A stretch of 64,000 nucleotides of DNA from Rhizobium sp. EC-SD404 (GCF_902498825.1 NZ_LR701459.1:3886661-3950660), one strand, 5' to 3'; numbered from the stretch's first letter, positions 47,078-55,568 are shown. Numbers and translations are program-made. Notes: generated from the letters alone by a model not told the origin.

Positions 47078-48460
47078 GTTAAGTTCTTGTTTTTCCATGT
47101 CTATTAAACGAAGCGTGACGTCGGGCGTGGCTTTTTGGCGTTCAAATCTGACAATGAAGGTCGTCCCCTCCCCCAAGGCCGATTGAACGACGAGCCTCGT
47201 CCTGTGGCGGGTGAGAATATGCTTGACGATGGCAAGGCCGAGCCCGGTGCCGCGCTTGGACCGGCTGCTCTCTATATCGACGCGATAAAAGCGCTCCGTC
47301 AACCGCGGTACGTGCTCTGGCGCGATCCCAGGGCCGTAGTCTCGTACACGCAGCTCGGCGGTTCCAAAGCCTCCTCCATCAACGGGCAGTATCGCAACTG
47401 CAACATCGACCCGCCCGCCGCTTTGACCGTACTTGCACGCATTCTCGATGAGGTTTTGCAGCACCTGGATCAGCTCGTCGCGATCCCCTTGGATGACGAC
47501 ACGCTCGTCTGGGACGGTTAACGACACCGTCACGCTCATATCGGCGGCGAGCGGCTTCATGCTGTCGGTGACATGCGCGACGAGGCGATTGAGATCCACG
47601 CGGTCCGTCGGTGCCACATGCGTCTTCAACTCAAGCCGCGACAGCGACATCAGATCGTCGACGAGCCGGGTCATTCGCGTCGCTTGTTCGTACATGATGT
47701 CGAGAAACCGCGCCTGGGCATCGCGATCGTTCCTGGCCGGTCCCTTGATGGTCTCGATGAAGCCCGTCAGGGATGCGAGCGGTGTGCGCAGTTCATGGCT
47801 TGCATTGGCGACGAAGTCGCTGCGCATGCGGTCCATCCGCCGTGCCTCGGTCATGTCGCGGAATGTCAGCAGATAGAGCTTGCCGCTGTGGTCGCGAGCC
47901 GGCGCGCCGGAAATCGGCGCACACCGCACCTGAAACCAGCGTTCCGAAGGCACCCGCTCGGAATGGTCGACGGAGCGGGGCTCGTCGTCTTCCATCGCCT
48001 GCTGCACCATGCCGAGAATGGCCGGAGACCGGATGCGGCCTGAGAGATGCGTGTTCGGCTCGGAAAAGCCGAACAGCGCCCCCGCAGCCTCGTTCTGGAA
48101 CTTCACTGTGCCGTCGACCCGCAGCAGATAGGCCGGCTCGTCCATGGCCTGCAGCGGGAGGGCGATCGCCTGCCGCCAATCCATCACCGGAGCCTTTTGC
48201 CGGCCCGCAAGCCGCATTGAACGGGATCGCCGCGGAAACGCTGCTGCCAAGACGATGATGAGATAGAGCAGCGTACCCGGCAGCCATCCGATCGCACCGC
48301 CTGCCGTGAACACCGCGATGGCGAGAGCTCCGGCGATCAGGATGTATCGCGCATCTTTGAGCCGCATCGACGCGAGGCGCACCGGGCCACGTTCCGGCGT
48401 GTCGTTCATCGGTAGACCGCCCTCCGACATGGCTCGTTCATCCTCCGCTTGCACGTTCAT
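47069..48460 (-). CDS. phoR: Phosphate regulon sensor histidine kinase PhoR
   Basis: 463 residues from the ATG at 48460; ATG codons at 48430 and 48409 are possible starts. Two N-terminal membrane helices (about 38-75), a PAS domain (about 100-210), the phospho-acceptor His in NASHELRTPLASLTGF (about 222), then N-box NLIENACKYGQ, G1 DYGPGIAPEHV and G2 KRGTGLGLAIVKHIL of the ATPase domain. With PhoB it senses phosphate supply through Pst/PhoU. It is immediately upstream of pstS; its 3' end is part of the pstS Pho box. Confidence 0.93.
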   Translation of the reverse strand: MNVQAEDERAMSEGGLPMNDTPERGPVRLASMRLKDARYILIAGALAIAVFTAGGAIGWLPGTLLYLIIVLAAAFPRRSRSMRLAGRQKAPVMDWRQAIALPLQAMDEPAYLLRVDGTVKFQNEAAGALFGFSEPNTHLSGRIRSPAILGMVQQAMEDDEPRSVDHSERVPSERWFQVRCAPISGAPARDHSGKLYLLTFRDMTEARRMDRMRSDFVANASHELRTPLASLTGFIETIKGPARNDRDAQARFLDIMYEQATRMTRLVDDLMSLSRLELKTHVAPTDRVDLNRLVAHVTDSMKPLAADMSVTVSLTVPDERVVIQGDRDELIQVLQNLIENACKYGQSGGRVDVAVAILPVDGGGFGTAELRVRDYGPGIAPEHVPRLTERFYRVDIESSRSKRGTGLGLAIVKHILTRHRTRLVVQSALGEGTTFIVRFERQKATPDVTLRLIDMEKQELNVS

Positions 48461-48566
48461 CAGAAGAGCAGCTTGAATTCGCCGCGCCCCTGTGGCCCAA
48501 ATCCACCGCGAGACCCGGCCAAGCCGGAATCATCCCGCAACCATGACGCCCCCATGCGAGACATTT

Positions 48567-49448
48567 ATGACAGATGAGCCGGAAGAGCGAGCAGTAGAGG
48601 TCGAGATCGGCGGGGCAAAACGACGGTTCGACATCGATGACCCCATTCTGCCAGACTGGGTCAACGATCTGCGGAAGCAGGATGCCGCCGGTCAGCCGAA
48701 GAAGCTCGGCAAGTCTGAGTACGCACGTGATCTGGAAACGCTCCAGGTGGAACTCATCAAGGTGCAGGCGTGGCAGCAGGAGAGCGGCCATCGCGTCGTC
48801 ATACTGTTCGAAGGCCGCGATGCCGCCGGCAAGGGTGGCGCGATCGCCGCGACGCGGGAATACATGAACCCGCGCAATGCGCGCATCGTGGCGCTTCCGA
48901 AGCCGACCGAGCGTGAGCGCGGCCAGTGGTACTATCAGCGCTATGTCGAGCATCTGCCGTCAGCCGGCGAATTCGTGATGTTCGATCGGTCCTGGTACAA
49001 CCGCGCCGGCGTCGAGCCCGTCATGGGCTTTTGCACACCAGACGAACATGCGCACTTCCTGGCGGAGACACCAGATTTCGAGCGTATGCTGGTCAAGAGC
49101 GGAATCTATGTCTTCAAGTTCTGGCTGGACATCGGTCGCGCCACGCAGTTGGAGCGGTTCCACGAACGTCGCCACACCGTCTTGAAGGCGTGGAAGCTGT
49201 CACCGATGGACATAGCGAGCATTCTGCGCTGGGACGACTATACCACCAGGCGCGACCAGATGTTCGCCAGCACCCACACCGATCTGGCTCCGTGGGTCGC
49301 GGTGCATGCCGACGACAAGCGCCGCGCGCGCCTCAATCTCATTCGCCATGTGCTCTTGGGCCTGCCCTATGAGGGCAAGGACACGAACGCCATCGGGGTC
49401 GAAGAGCAGGCCATCATCGGCGGACCGGAACTAGCCGTTCGGGCCTGA
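48567..49448 (+). CDS. ppk2: Polyphosphate kinase 2
   Basis: 293 residues from the ATG at 48567 ([10 protein letters not shown]). Walker [11 protein letters not shown] (about 94), the lid region [19 protein letters not shown] and Walker [15 protein letters not shown] (about 142) identify a one-domain class I PPK2. The enzyme moves phosphate between polyphosphate and nucleotides, usually favouring NTP formation. It diverges from phoR with about 105 bp between starts, so it may share the phosphate response. Only one isolated Pho half-site is seen at its start. Confidence 0.92.
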   Translation: MTDEPEERAVEVEIGGAKRRFDIDDPILPDWVNDLRKQDAAGQPKKLGKSEYARDLETLQVELIKVQAWQQESGHRVVILFEGRDAAGKGGAIAATREYMNPRNARIVALPKPTERERGQWYYQRYVEHLPSAGEFVMFDRSWYNRAGVEPVMGFCTPDEHAHFLAETPDFERMLVKSGIYVFKFWLDIGRATQLERFHERRHTVLKAWKLSPMDIASILRWDDYTTRRDQMFASTHTDLAPWVAVHADDKRRARLNLIRHVLLGLPYEGKDTNAIGVEEQAIIGGPELAVRA

Positions 49449-49490
49449 AGAGCTTTCATTTCAGAACTGGTCGTCAAATCCGAGGCGTCG

Positions 49491-50810
49491 TCATGCCCCC
49501 GGCCGAAGCCGGACGCTCAAGAGATCGATGCCGCCGCCTTCGCCAGCGACATCGGCATTGAGCATCACCATGCCACCGGACACTGAACCGCCGGCGGCAC
49601 CGATGTCGATATCGAGCAAGAGATCAGCAGGCGTCTGGTTTACCTCGAAGCGACGACGCCCGCATCCGGCTTCCGCCGGGAAGCTGCACCGCACATAAAT
49701 CTGGGTCACGCCTTCGCCGGCCGACCGCACCGTCAGAGCCACGGTTGCCGGACCTGCCGCCAGAGCCTCTGCCGCTTCGCCCTGAAGGGCAATGCGCACT
49801 TCGCCATCTTCGCCAGCACTGACCGACTGAATCCTGAGAAACGGCTCGCTGGCTTCTTCGACCGCGTCGATCGTCGCGGCTGATCCGGCCGTGACGTTGT
49901 CTGCCGTGTCGGTTTCGACCACGGTGATCCATTCACCCGTGAACTGGCCGGCGCCCACGCGTTGGCCGGACACGCTGGCAACGTCGCCGTTCGGCTCAGC
50001 CAAAAGGCCGGCGCCGGAATCGGCGAGGTTTCTGCCCACCTGCTCGATTCCGCCATTCGCGGCAATGAACCACAGCGCTCCAGCGATTAGCAGGAGCACG
50101 GCCCCGAGTTGCAGAGCCAACCCGACAAGTGCGCCGCCACGACGCTTCTTCTTTCGGCGCGGCGCTTCGGCGACTGTCTCGACTTTCGGCTTGCCGCCGC
50201 CGCGGCGCAAGAAGCCTCTCTTGCCCCGACCGGGCCGAACATCCCCTGCAACGGCAGGCGATGCGTCTAGATCCGCCGTTGCGGAAGATGATGTCTCAAC
50301 CGGGTCAGTCGCAAGACCGATATCGGGTTCACGCCGGTCCGTGCTGATGCGCGGGCTGTCCACCGAAAAGCTATCCAATCGATCGATCACCGGCGCCCGA
50401 TCGTCGACGCGAACGTCATGCCTCATTCGTTCGCCGCCATCGACCGACACGATCGGTGGCTCGGCATCGGGTCTGCGCCTGAACGCGTCATCCAGCATGA
50501 CCTGCGGGGCGCTGGTTTCGGTTGCGCGACCGGCAGCAGACGGCGCCTGGTGTTGGACGACGTCGACCGTGGGCACCGGCGCCATTGCATTGACGCGGTC
50601 ACGTTCCGCAAATTCCGTTTCGACCCTGGCGATGACGTTTTCGGCCTCGATGCGCTGCTGGTTGATCACCTCCGGCGCAACGTCGCTCTGCTTTGCAAAC
50701 GAGTTCTGAACGGCCTGGCGCGCCGACGCGTAGACGCGCTGGCGCGTCTCGGCATCGGGATTGCCAGCACGCGCCAGGGCATTGCGGATAGCGGTTTCGA
50801 GACCTTGCAC
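49491..50810 (-). CDS. Single-span membrane protein of unknown function
   Basis: 439 residues from GTG at 50810, with AAGG eight bases upstream. An N-terminal helical part (1-75) is followed by a Pro/Asp/Arg-rich linker, a strongly basic stretch RKKKRRGG (about 212-219), one membrane helix (about 222-242) and a predicted beta-rich C-terminal domain (about 300-439) with two Cys (RCSFPAEAGC). By the positive-inside rule the N-terminus is cytoplasmic and the C-terminus periplasmic. I do not recognise the family. No operon partner. Confidence 0.7.
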   Translation of the reverse strand: MQGLETAIRNALARAGNPDAETRQRVYASARQAVQNSFAKQSDVAPEVINQQRIEAENVIARVETEFAERDRVNAMAPVPTVDVVQHQAPSAAGRATETSAPQVMLDDAFRRRPDAEPPIVSVDGGERMRHDVRVDDRAPVIDRLDSFSVDSPRISTDRREPDIGLATDPVETSSSATADLDASPAVAGDVRPGRGKRGFLRRGGGKPKVETVAEAPRRKKKRRGGALVGLALQLGAVLLLIAGALWFIAANGGIEQVGRNLADSGAGLLAEPNGDVASVSGQRVGAGQFTGEWITVVETDTADNVTAGSAATIDAVEEASEPFLRIQSVSAGEDGEVRIALQGEAAEALAAGPATVALTVRSAGEGVTQIYVRCSFPAEAGCGRRRFEVNQTPADLLLDIDIGAAGGSVSGGMVMLNADVAGEGGGIDLLSVRLRPGA

Positions 50811-51034
50811 TACCGGGCCTTTCGATCGGGCAGGCGCGCATCGGCACCTGGGCCCAAGAGCATTGGGCGAAAATTGAGTTCATCTTGCGTCGAACTCACC
50901 GGTACAAGCTGAATTCGCGCCGCGCAAGCAAGGCGTTAACCACTGACGGCAAGAGCACAGAGCAATCGACAGGTCGTCGAGCGAAACGGGATGGGCTGGA
51001 CGGAAAACGCGTCGAATGGCATAGGAGAGCCGAA

Positions 51035-51056
51035 GTGCAGTTTACGTAAGTGTCAA
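51035..51056. promoter_or_regulatory. Second candidate MerR-type operator, upstream of nitronate monooxygenase
   Basis: Read on the minus strand, TTGAC-N2-TTACG-N-AAAC matches the 9706-9727 core (16 of 22 positions). It lies 27 bp upstream of the ATG at 51083, where a repressor would block transcription. Confidence 0.55.
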
Positions 51057-51082
51057 TCAAAACGCTCTCGAGGTGATGCTCC

Positions 51083-52042
51083 ATGGCTCTCCCGTCCATT
51101 CTCAAGGATCGGCTCCGCCTTCCCGTCGTTGCAGCCCCGCTGTTCATCATCTCGCACCCGCCTCTGGTCATTGCCCAGTGCAAGGCCGGTGTCGTCGGCT
51201 CGTTTCCGGCCCTCAATGCCCGTCCAGAGGCGCAACTCGACGAGTGGCTGGCCGAAATCACCGAAACGCTTGCTGCCCATGACGCAGCAAACCCGGACCA
51301 TCCCGCCGCTCCCTTTGCTGTCAACCAGATCGTCCACCGCTCCAACCAGCGGTTGGAACACGATCTGCGGATGTGCGTGAAATACAAGGTGCCTATCGTC
51401 ATTTCGTCGCTTGGCGCCGTGCCGGAAGTCAATGATGCGATCCATTCCTATGGCGGTATCGTGCTGCACGATGTCATCAACAACCGCCACGCCCATTCGG
51501 CGATCAAGAAGGGTGCCGATGGCCTGATCGCGGTCGCAGCCGGCGCCGGTGGTCACGCTGGGCCGCTCTCGCCCTTCGCGCTCGTCCAGGAAATCCGCGA
51601 ATGGTTCGATGGTCCGCTCCTGCTGTCCGGCTCGATCGCGACCGGCGATGCCGTTCTCGCCGCGCAGGCCATGGGCGCCGACATGGCCTATATCGGCACG
51701 CCCTTCATCGCGACGCCAGAAGCCCGCGCCATCGACGCCTATAAGGACATGATCGTCGAAAGCACCGCCAAGGACATCGTCTATTCGAACTTCTTTACCG
51801 GCATCCCCGGCAACTACCTGAAGCCTTCGATCGCCAAGGCCGGCATGGATCCCGACAATCTGCCGCAAGCCGATGCCTCCAAGATGGATTTCGATGGCGC
51901 TGCAACCGGCGCCAAGGCATGGCGCGACATCTGGGGCGCAGGCCAGGGCATCGGCGCCGTGAAGGAAGTGGCTCCCGTCGGCCAATTCGTCGACCGTCTC
52001 GAACGCGAGTACCGCGCCGCAAAAGAGCGTATCTGCGCCTGA
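51083..52042 (+). CDS. Nitronate monooxygenase (2-nitropropane dioxygenase family)
   Basis: 319 residues of the FMN-dependent TIM-barrel family. FMN-phosphate and catalytic parts are visible: PVVAAPLFIIS (about 14), the His in AVAAGAGGHAGPLSPF (about 152-167), LLLSGSIATGDAVLAAQAMGAD (about 181, split) and AYIGTPFIAT. It oxidises alkyl nitronates such as propionate-3-nitronate. Related genes are often co-regulated with acyl-CoA degradation, and the operator-like site at 51035-51056 supports that here. GAGGTGATGCTCC precedes the ATG. Confidence 0.92.
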   Translation: MALPSILKDRLRLPVVAAPLFIISHPPLVIAQCKAGVVGSFPALNARPEAQLDEWLAEITETLAAHDAANPDHPAAPFAVNQIVHRSNQRLEHDLRMCVKYKVPIVISSLGAVPEVNDAIHSYGGIVLHDVINNRHAHSAIKKGADGLIAVAAGAGGHAGPLSPFALVQEIREWFDGPLLLSGSIATGDAVLAAQAMGADMAYIGTPFIATPEARAIDAYKDMIVESTAKDIVYSNFFTGIPGNYLKPSIAKAGMDPDNLPQADASKMDFDGAATGAKAWRDIWGAGQGIGAVKEVAPVGQFVDRLEREYRAAKERICA

Positions 52043-52080
52043 TCGGGTACCGATCGGAATTTGCCTTTGCCCGCTTGAAA

Positions 52081-52109
52081 TGCCCGCCCAATCGCGGTAT
52101 CTGCGGGCA
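52081..52109 (+). terminator. Possible terminator after nitronate monooxygenase
   Basis: TGCCCGC (52081-52087) and GCGGGCA (52103-52109) pair around 15 bases, followed by CCTTTCG. The U-run is short. Confidence 0.4.
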
Positions 52110-52144
52110 CCTTTCGTGGCAGCCCTATTCGGGGTAGCCACCGG

Positions 52145-52220
52145 GCCGCTTTAGCTCAGTTGGTAGAGCACATCATTCGTAATGATGGGGTCAGGTGTTC
52201 GAGTCACCTAAGCGGCACCA
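52145..52220 (+). tRNA. tRNA-Thr (anticodon CGT), probable island attachment site
   Basis: Acceptor GCCGCTT pairs with AAGCGGC, D-arm GCTC/GAGC, anticodon stem CATCA/TGATG around TTCGTAA (anticodon CGT), T-arm AGGTG-TTCGAGT-CACCT, encoded CCA at 52218-52220. Gene content changes right after it. Confidence 0.96.
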
Positions 52221-52273
52221 ATCTTTTCAAACCCTTACACCTAAAATCGCCTTATCAGCCTCGTCTCTGTCCG

Positions 52274-52297
52274 GTTCTGGGTAACGTTCTGGGTAAC
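52274..52297. repeat. Tandem 12-bp direct repeat next to tRNA-Thr
   Basis: GTTCTGGGTAAC occurs twice head to tail (52274-52285, 52286-52297), 54 bp after the tRNA. Short phased repeats beside a tRNA attachment site can be integrase arm-binding sites, or the last remnant of an integrase gene. Confidence 0.6.
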
Positions 52298-52314
52298 AGC
52301 AGAAGCGTTTGTGC

Positions 52315-53001
52315 TCAGGCGTTCGCAGGCCTGGAGCCGGCCAAGATCGCGACGATATCGCCCGGAAGATTGGACACGTACCCACGAAGCCACATCGCCT
52401 CGCGTTCACCACACACTGCCATAGCGCTCAGTATCGAGGCTTTCATAAGCAGCCCATCGCGGGTTTTGGGCGTGATCTGCGACACATCCGCCGCAGCCGT
52501 GCGGATCGCACCCACGACAAGCGCCCGGCGTTCAGCAGCAGCCGGCGCGCCAGACCGCTCGCGGGCATCGTGCCATTCCCGCTCGTACACCTCAGCCAAG
52601 TCATGAAGTTTGCGCATCTGGACGTGGTGCGGGTCATCGCTTCCGAAATAGCGCGAATGAAACCGCGCAATCTCATCACTGCTATAAATCCAGCGCCTCG
52701 GCTCTTCCGGCAACCCCGACAGCGCCAATTTCCAATTGGCCAGTCCCTTGCCCGGCCCCGACTTCCAGATCAAGGCATCCGGCAGCTTAGGCCCGATGGC
52801 GTCGAACACATCTTGTGCGGCCTGCAATTGGGCATCAGCCGCCCGCAGCTCGTCCATCATCGGCAAGTGCGCTTCGTACAGGCGCAGCAGCTCTGCGTCT
52901 TCCGTAACCGATTCAACAGCGGGGGCATCGCCCGCAGCAGCTAGAGCAACGCCGGCAGCGCCGGTTGTGGACAGGAACGTCCTTCTTGAAATCCGGTTCA
53001 T
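52315..53001 (-). CDS. Protein of unknown function with twin-arginine signal
   Basis: 228 residues from the ATG at 53001, chosen because GGAGG is 7 bases upstream; ATG at 53007 (ATGA overlap with the previous stop) is the alternative. The N-terminus NRISRRTFLSTTGAAGVALA is a twin-arginine signal (RRTFL), so the folded protein should be exported by Tat. The rest is helical and charged with conserved-looking Trp and His (REWHDARERSG, FHSRYFGSDDPHH). I do not recognise the family. It overlaps or abuts the upstream gene and both are transcribed away from an XRE regulator across an operator array. Confidence 0.75.
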   Translation of the reverse strand: MNRISRRTFLSTTGAAGVALAAAGDAPAVESVTEDAELLRLYEAHLPMMDELRAADAQLQAAQDVFDAIGPKLPDALIWKSGPGKGLANWKLALSGLPEEPRRWIYSSDEIARFHSRYFGSDDPHHVQMRKLHDLAEVYEREWHDARERSGAPAAAERRALVVGAIRTAAADVSQITPKTRDGLLMKASILSAMAVCGEREAMWLRGYVSNLPGDIVAILAGSRPANA

Positions 53002-53003
53002 GC

Positions 53004-53600
53004 TCATGCCTCCACTGCCAAGGTTGCGCCCGTCATGGACGAGAGCAGCAAACCAGCCTCGTCCTCGTCCAGCGGGCAAATATCGTCGGACGCGATAGCC
53101 TCCGCGATAGCGCGAGCCTTGATCCCAACTTGTTCAATGGTCGAGCACTGGAACGCGAGCAGAGCCCGCCGAGCTTCAAACGCCGCATTGCCCGCCGCAG
53201 TGTAAGCTTCACGCGCCTCATACAACCCGCTGGCGCGTCGAACCTGTTCGTGCTGATTAAGATACGCAATCACCTCATCGCGCACCCTTTCAAGGCGAGC
53301 AAGTTGCGCAGAGTGTCCGCCCATCAAGGCATCACAGCCTTCCGGCATGTTTGCGAGAATGCGCCGCTGCCCCTCGATCTGAGGGCCGAAAACCTCGTGG
53401 GCATGCTCAACAGTTCGTAACTTGGTCCTCTGGCCCAGGGCGTGCCAATGGTCACTTGTGGTTTGCGTCCACGGCTCACCAATGAGGCTGTTGACCTCTG
53501 TCAACGCCGCGTCCTCTGCGTCAGCGGTGGCGCGATGTGCAGCGACAGTGCGGCGAAACTCAGCAACGACGGAATCGAAGTCATCAGTACGAGTGTGCAT
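53004..53600 (-). CDS. Helical protein of unknown function, first gene of the XRE-divergent operon
   Basis: 198 residues, nearly all helical, with an N-terminal coiled-coil-prone part (EFRRTVAAHRATADAEDAA) and a Cys/Asp-rich end (DDICPLDEDEAGLLLSSM). GGAGA precedes the ATG by 7 bases. No signal peptide or membrane helix. Coupled to the Tat-signal gene downstream (TGA inside ATGAGCATG). Its start lies beside the first of four AACG-N5-CGTT operator copies, so it is probably repressed by the divergent XRE regulator. Function unknown. Confidence 0.75.
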   Translation of the reverse strand: MHTRTDDFDSVVAEFRRTVAAHRATADAEDAALTEVNSLIGEPWTQTTSDHWHALGQRTKLRTVEHAHEVFGPQIEGQRRILANMPEGCDALMGGHSAQLARLERVRDEVIAYLNQHEQVRRASGLYEAREAYTAAGNAAFEARRALLAFQCSTIEQVGIKARAIAEAIASDDICPLDEDEAGLLLSSMTGATLAVEA

Positions 53601-53616
53601 GTGCTATCTCCATTTC

Positions 53617-53698
53617 AACGTTTTTCGTTGTTACTGAACGATTACCGTTACATTAACCGGATGTCAACGCTTATCGTTTATGATAAACGCTATTCGAT
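53617..53698. promoter_or_regulatory. Operator array: four AACG-N5-CGTT sites in the XRE-divergent promoter
   Basis: Sites at 53617-53629, 53637-53649, 53666-53678 and 53686-53698 (the last ending CGAT). Centres are 20, 29 and 20 bp apart. A perfect 15-bp palindrome CGTTTATGATAAACG (53675-53689) joins the last two. The layout suggests cooperative binding by the XRE protein encoded at 53717. Confidence 0.7.
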
Positions 53699-53716
53699 GA
53701 CTTGAACGAGGCGCAC

Positions 53717-53962
53717 ATGATCACCCCTGAACAATCCAGAGCAGGCCGGGCTTTGCTCGACATCTCACAGCGAGATCTTGCAACAGCAGCGAACCTCGGG
53801 GAGTCGACAGTCAGAGATTTCGAAAAGGGACGCCGAACCCCAAGCGTGAACAATCTGGCTGCAATCGAGGCAGCGCTTAAGGAACGAGGCGTCGTTCTGA
53901 TCCCGCAAAACGGCGGAGGGCCAGGCGTTCGGCTGATAAGTCCCAGCGCCACCGAAGGTTGA
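53717..53962 (+). CDS. XRE-family helix-turn-helix transcriptional regulator
   Basis: 81 residues from the ATG at 53717, with GAGG six bases upstream. Nearly the whole protein is a Cro/CI-type HTH: SRAGRALLDISQRDLATAAN (about 6-25) and STVRDFEKGRRTPSVNNLA (about 29-47), then a short C-terminal tail with GVVLIPQNGGGPGVRL that resembles many small alphaproteobacterial island regulators. Divergent from the two-gene Tat-protein operon and about 140 bp ahead of another pair of unknown genes. It probably binds the four-site array between the promoters and autoregulates (inference). Confidence 0.88.
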   Translation: MITPEQSRAGRALLDISQRDLATAANLGESTVRDFEKGRRTPSVNNLAAIEAALKERGVVLIPQNGGGPGVRLISPSATEG

Positions 53963-54101
53963 CCACTCGATAACGCTTGGGGATCCTGTGGCGCAGAACC
54001 AGCTCGCCCCATCACGCGTCATCTAGCAGTACAGTGCAGTCACTGCCCCTATTGGCAACGCGGGGTTGTGTGGTAACACCAACTGCGATGGTGGGGGAAA
54101 T

Positions 54102-54632
54102 ATGGCATTTGTTTGTACGATATCTCCAGGCTTGGCCCTGCATTTGGCGATGATCAAAGGCAACGGCGAATTTATCGTCAGGGCTCCGGTTGGCTATGAT
54201 GATCAAACTGGACTGGTTTATTCGACGTTTGTGGCTATCGCGCCCATGGCCGCATATACCGACACAAAATACGACTTGTCGTTCGCACTGATTGAAGCCA
54301 GCACCGATGGCTCCCATGTAGAGGACAAGCGCGATGGGTTGGCGACTAGACCGGTAATTTCGTCAAACGACGAACGGTCTCTAATACGTGCGGTGATATG
54401 CGCATCAGTCAGTCAGATAATTGACGAAGCTAAGCCAAGCGTTGTAAGCATGATGACCCACTCAAGCGGACTGCCGGCGAAAGCTTTACGGAAGTTTGAC
54501 GAAATTGCGCGAGTGTTTGCGCAACAGGGTTATCGTTCAGGTCGAGCTGACCCATGGAGTGGCCATCATATTTGGATGATGGAAAGGCGCCATCCAGCGG
54601 AACAGATTCAGCCTATAGAGGTTGAGTTGTAG
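54102..54632 (+). CDS. Protein of unknown function
   Basis: 176 residues from the ATG at 54102, preceded by GGGGG; an in-frame ATG at 54066 lacks a ribosome site. The composition is lower in GC than the chromosomal part. Two halves: a beta-rich start (FIVRAPVGYDDQTGLVYS) and a helical C-terminal part (ALRKFDEIARVFAQQGYR) with WSGHHIWMMERR near the end. No signal peptide or membrane helix. No family recognised. Followed 24 bp later by a small gene and then a strong terminator, forming a two-gene unit. Confidence 0.6.
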   Translation: MAFVCTISPGLALHLAMIKGNGEFIVRAPVGYDDQTGLVYSTFVAIAPMAAYTDTKYDLSFALIEASTDGSHVEDKRDGLATRPVISSNDERSLIRAVICASVSQIIDEAKPSVVSMMTHSSGLPAKALRKFDEIARVFAQQGYRSGRADPWSGHHIWMMERRHPAEQIQPIEVEL

Positions 54633-54656
54633 AACGCCTTTTGAAAGGTGAGTAAA

Positions 54657-54842
54657 ATGACCGCACCGTTAAATCGTGATGAGCAAATACATGCGATCCG
54701 TAACGCATCAGCGACTTACGAAGCTCGTATGAAGAAGTGGCTAAGCGACGCGACGATCCGTGACGTTGTTTCTCAGCCTGCGCCAGGCCAACCCCTAGAG
54801 CATGAGTATACAACGTCGGAACGATTAGTCGCTTGTTGCTAA
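54657..54842 (+). CDS. Small protein of unknown function
   Basis: 61 residues from the ATG at 54657, with AAGGTGAG as ribosome site (GTG at 54648 lies inside it). Mostly charged helix (RDEQIHAIRNASATYEARMKKWL) ending in SERLVACC, a double-Cys C-terminus. No family recognised. Last gene before the terminator at 54854. Confidence 0.55.
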   Translation: MTAPLNRDEQIHAIRNASATYEARMKKWLSDATIRDVVSQPAPGQPLEHEYTTSERLVACC

Positions 54843-54853
54843 GCTAACCGAAA

Positions 54854-54878
54854 GGCCCCAATTCGGGGCCTTTTTTTT
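54854..54878 (+). terminator. Rho-independent terminator
   Basis: GGCCCC (54854-54859) and GGGGCC (54865-54870) pair around AATTC, followed by eight T. Twelve bases after the small gene's stop. Confidence 0.92.
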
Positions 54879-55003
54879 GCCTTCCACCGAGCCAAGCCGT
54901 TACCTTCAGAGGTAAACGTGCCGATCCCCCACATCCACAACAGATTAAAGTCCTATCTTCTGCCATCGAAAAGGATCATGTTCCTATAATTAAGGAGCAG
55001 ATA

Positions 55004-55336
55004 ATGGGGCGCAGAAAGTGGAGAGAACCGCAACCGGTCTATCTCAGCGAGCTTCGGGAGCTGAGAATTAATCTCGATCTAACGTGCGCACTTTGTGTCC
55101 ATAGCGGCAGCATCACCGTTTCGAGCTTGAGCCACTTACCCGGCCATCTGACGATGGGAGACCTAGCAAAGCTGACCCGCTGCACGTCGTGTAATAGATT
55201 CCGCTGCGCATCGGTGACGCCTGAGTCCCGCCCCTGGATTGCCCACCTGCGGAGAACAGGGCAACATAACCGTCTGCCCTTTTGGGCGTGCTTTGTGCCG
55301 GATGGTGACGATGATCAAAAGCCCGACCAGCCCTAA
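55004..55336 (+). CDS. Small Cys-rich (zinc-ribbon-like) protein of unknown function
   Basis: 110 residues with AAGGAG ahead of the ATG. Two cysteine pairs, CALC (about 28) and CTSC (about 61), followed by RFRCA, could bind a zinc ion as in a ribbon. The C-terminus is acidic (PDGDDDQKPDQP). No family recognised. First gene of a tightly packed run of four short genes (55004-55887) with overlaps. A small inverted repeat TTACCT/AGGTAA (54900-54915) lies about 90 bp upstream. Confidence 0.65.
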   Translation: MGRRKWREPQPVYLSELRELRINLDLTCALCVHSGSITVSSLSHLPGHLTMGDLAKLTRCTSCNRFRCASVTPESRPWIAHLRRTGQHNRLPFWACFVPDGDDDQKPDQP

Positions 55337-55568
55337 AGAGCATCCTGATAGGCTTCTATCCTGCGAGGAAGCTTTGCAGGAGCAATTCAACAGCCTCATC
55401 GATCAGTTCGTTTCTGAAGCCACGTCCGCAGGCTGGGAGGCCGCCGAGGCTGAAGAAGCCGTGCTTTCGCTCGCACAGAGCAGACGTTGGGCCGCGCTGG
55501 AAAACGAGAAAACTGCCGGCGCAATCGATGAGGTATGGGAAGAGATGGGCGGGAGGACCGAGCATTGA
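55302..55568 (+). CDS. Small helical protein of unknown function, overlapping the preceding gene
   Basis: 88 residues from the ATG at 55302 (or 55311), in a different frame from the zinc-ribbon-like gene that it overlaps by 35 bp. Almost entirely helical and acidic (CEEALQEQFNSLIDQFVSEA, AAEAEEAVLSLAQSRRWAAL). Similar short proteins occur in rhizobial islands and phages as far as I recall, without known function. Its stop overlaps the next start as TTGA, so translation is coupled. Confidence 0.6.
   Translation: MVTMIKSPTSPKEHPDRLLSCEEALQEQFNSLIDQFVSEATSAGWEAAEAEEAVLSLAQSRRWAALENEKTAGAIDEVWEEMGGRTEH

Noticed and set aside
48564..48573. Pho half-site (CTGTCATAA on the minus strand) over the ppk2 start codon
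   Set aside because: Only one half-site, no second unit 11 bp away, and it lies on the start codon rather than upstream.
52227..52412. 61-codon minus-strand frame across the 12-bp repeats as an integrase C-terminus
   Set aside because: Mostly overlaps the 3' end of the Tat-protein gene in another frame and has no recombinase motif; too little to call an integrase remnant.
54985..54990. TATAAT ahead of the zinc-ribbon-like gene at 55004
   Set aside because: A start 7 bases later would fall after the AAGGAG ribosome site, so it cannot be the -10 box for that gene.
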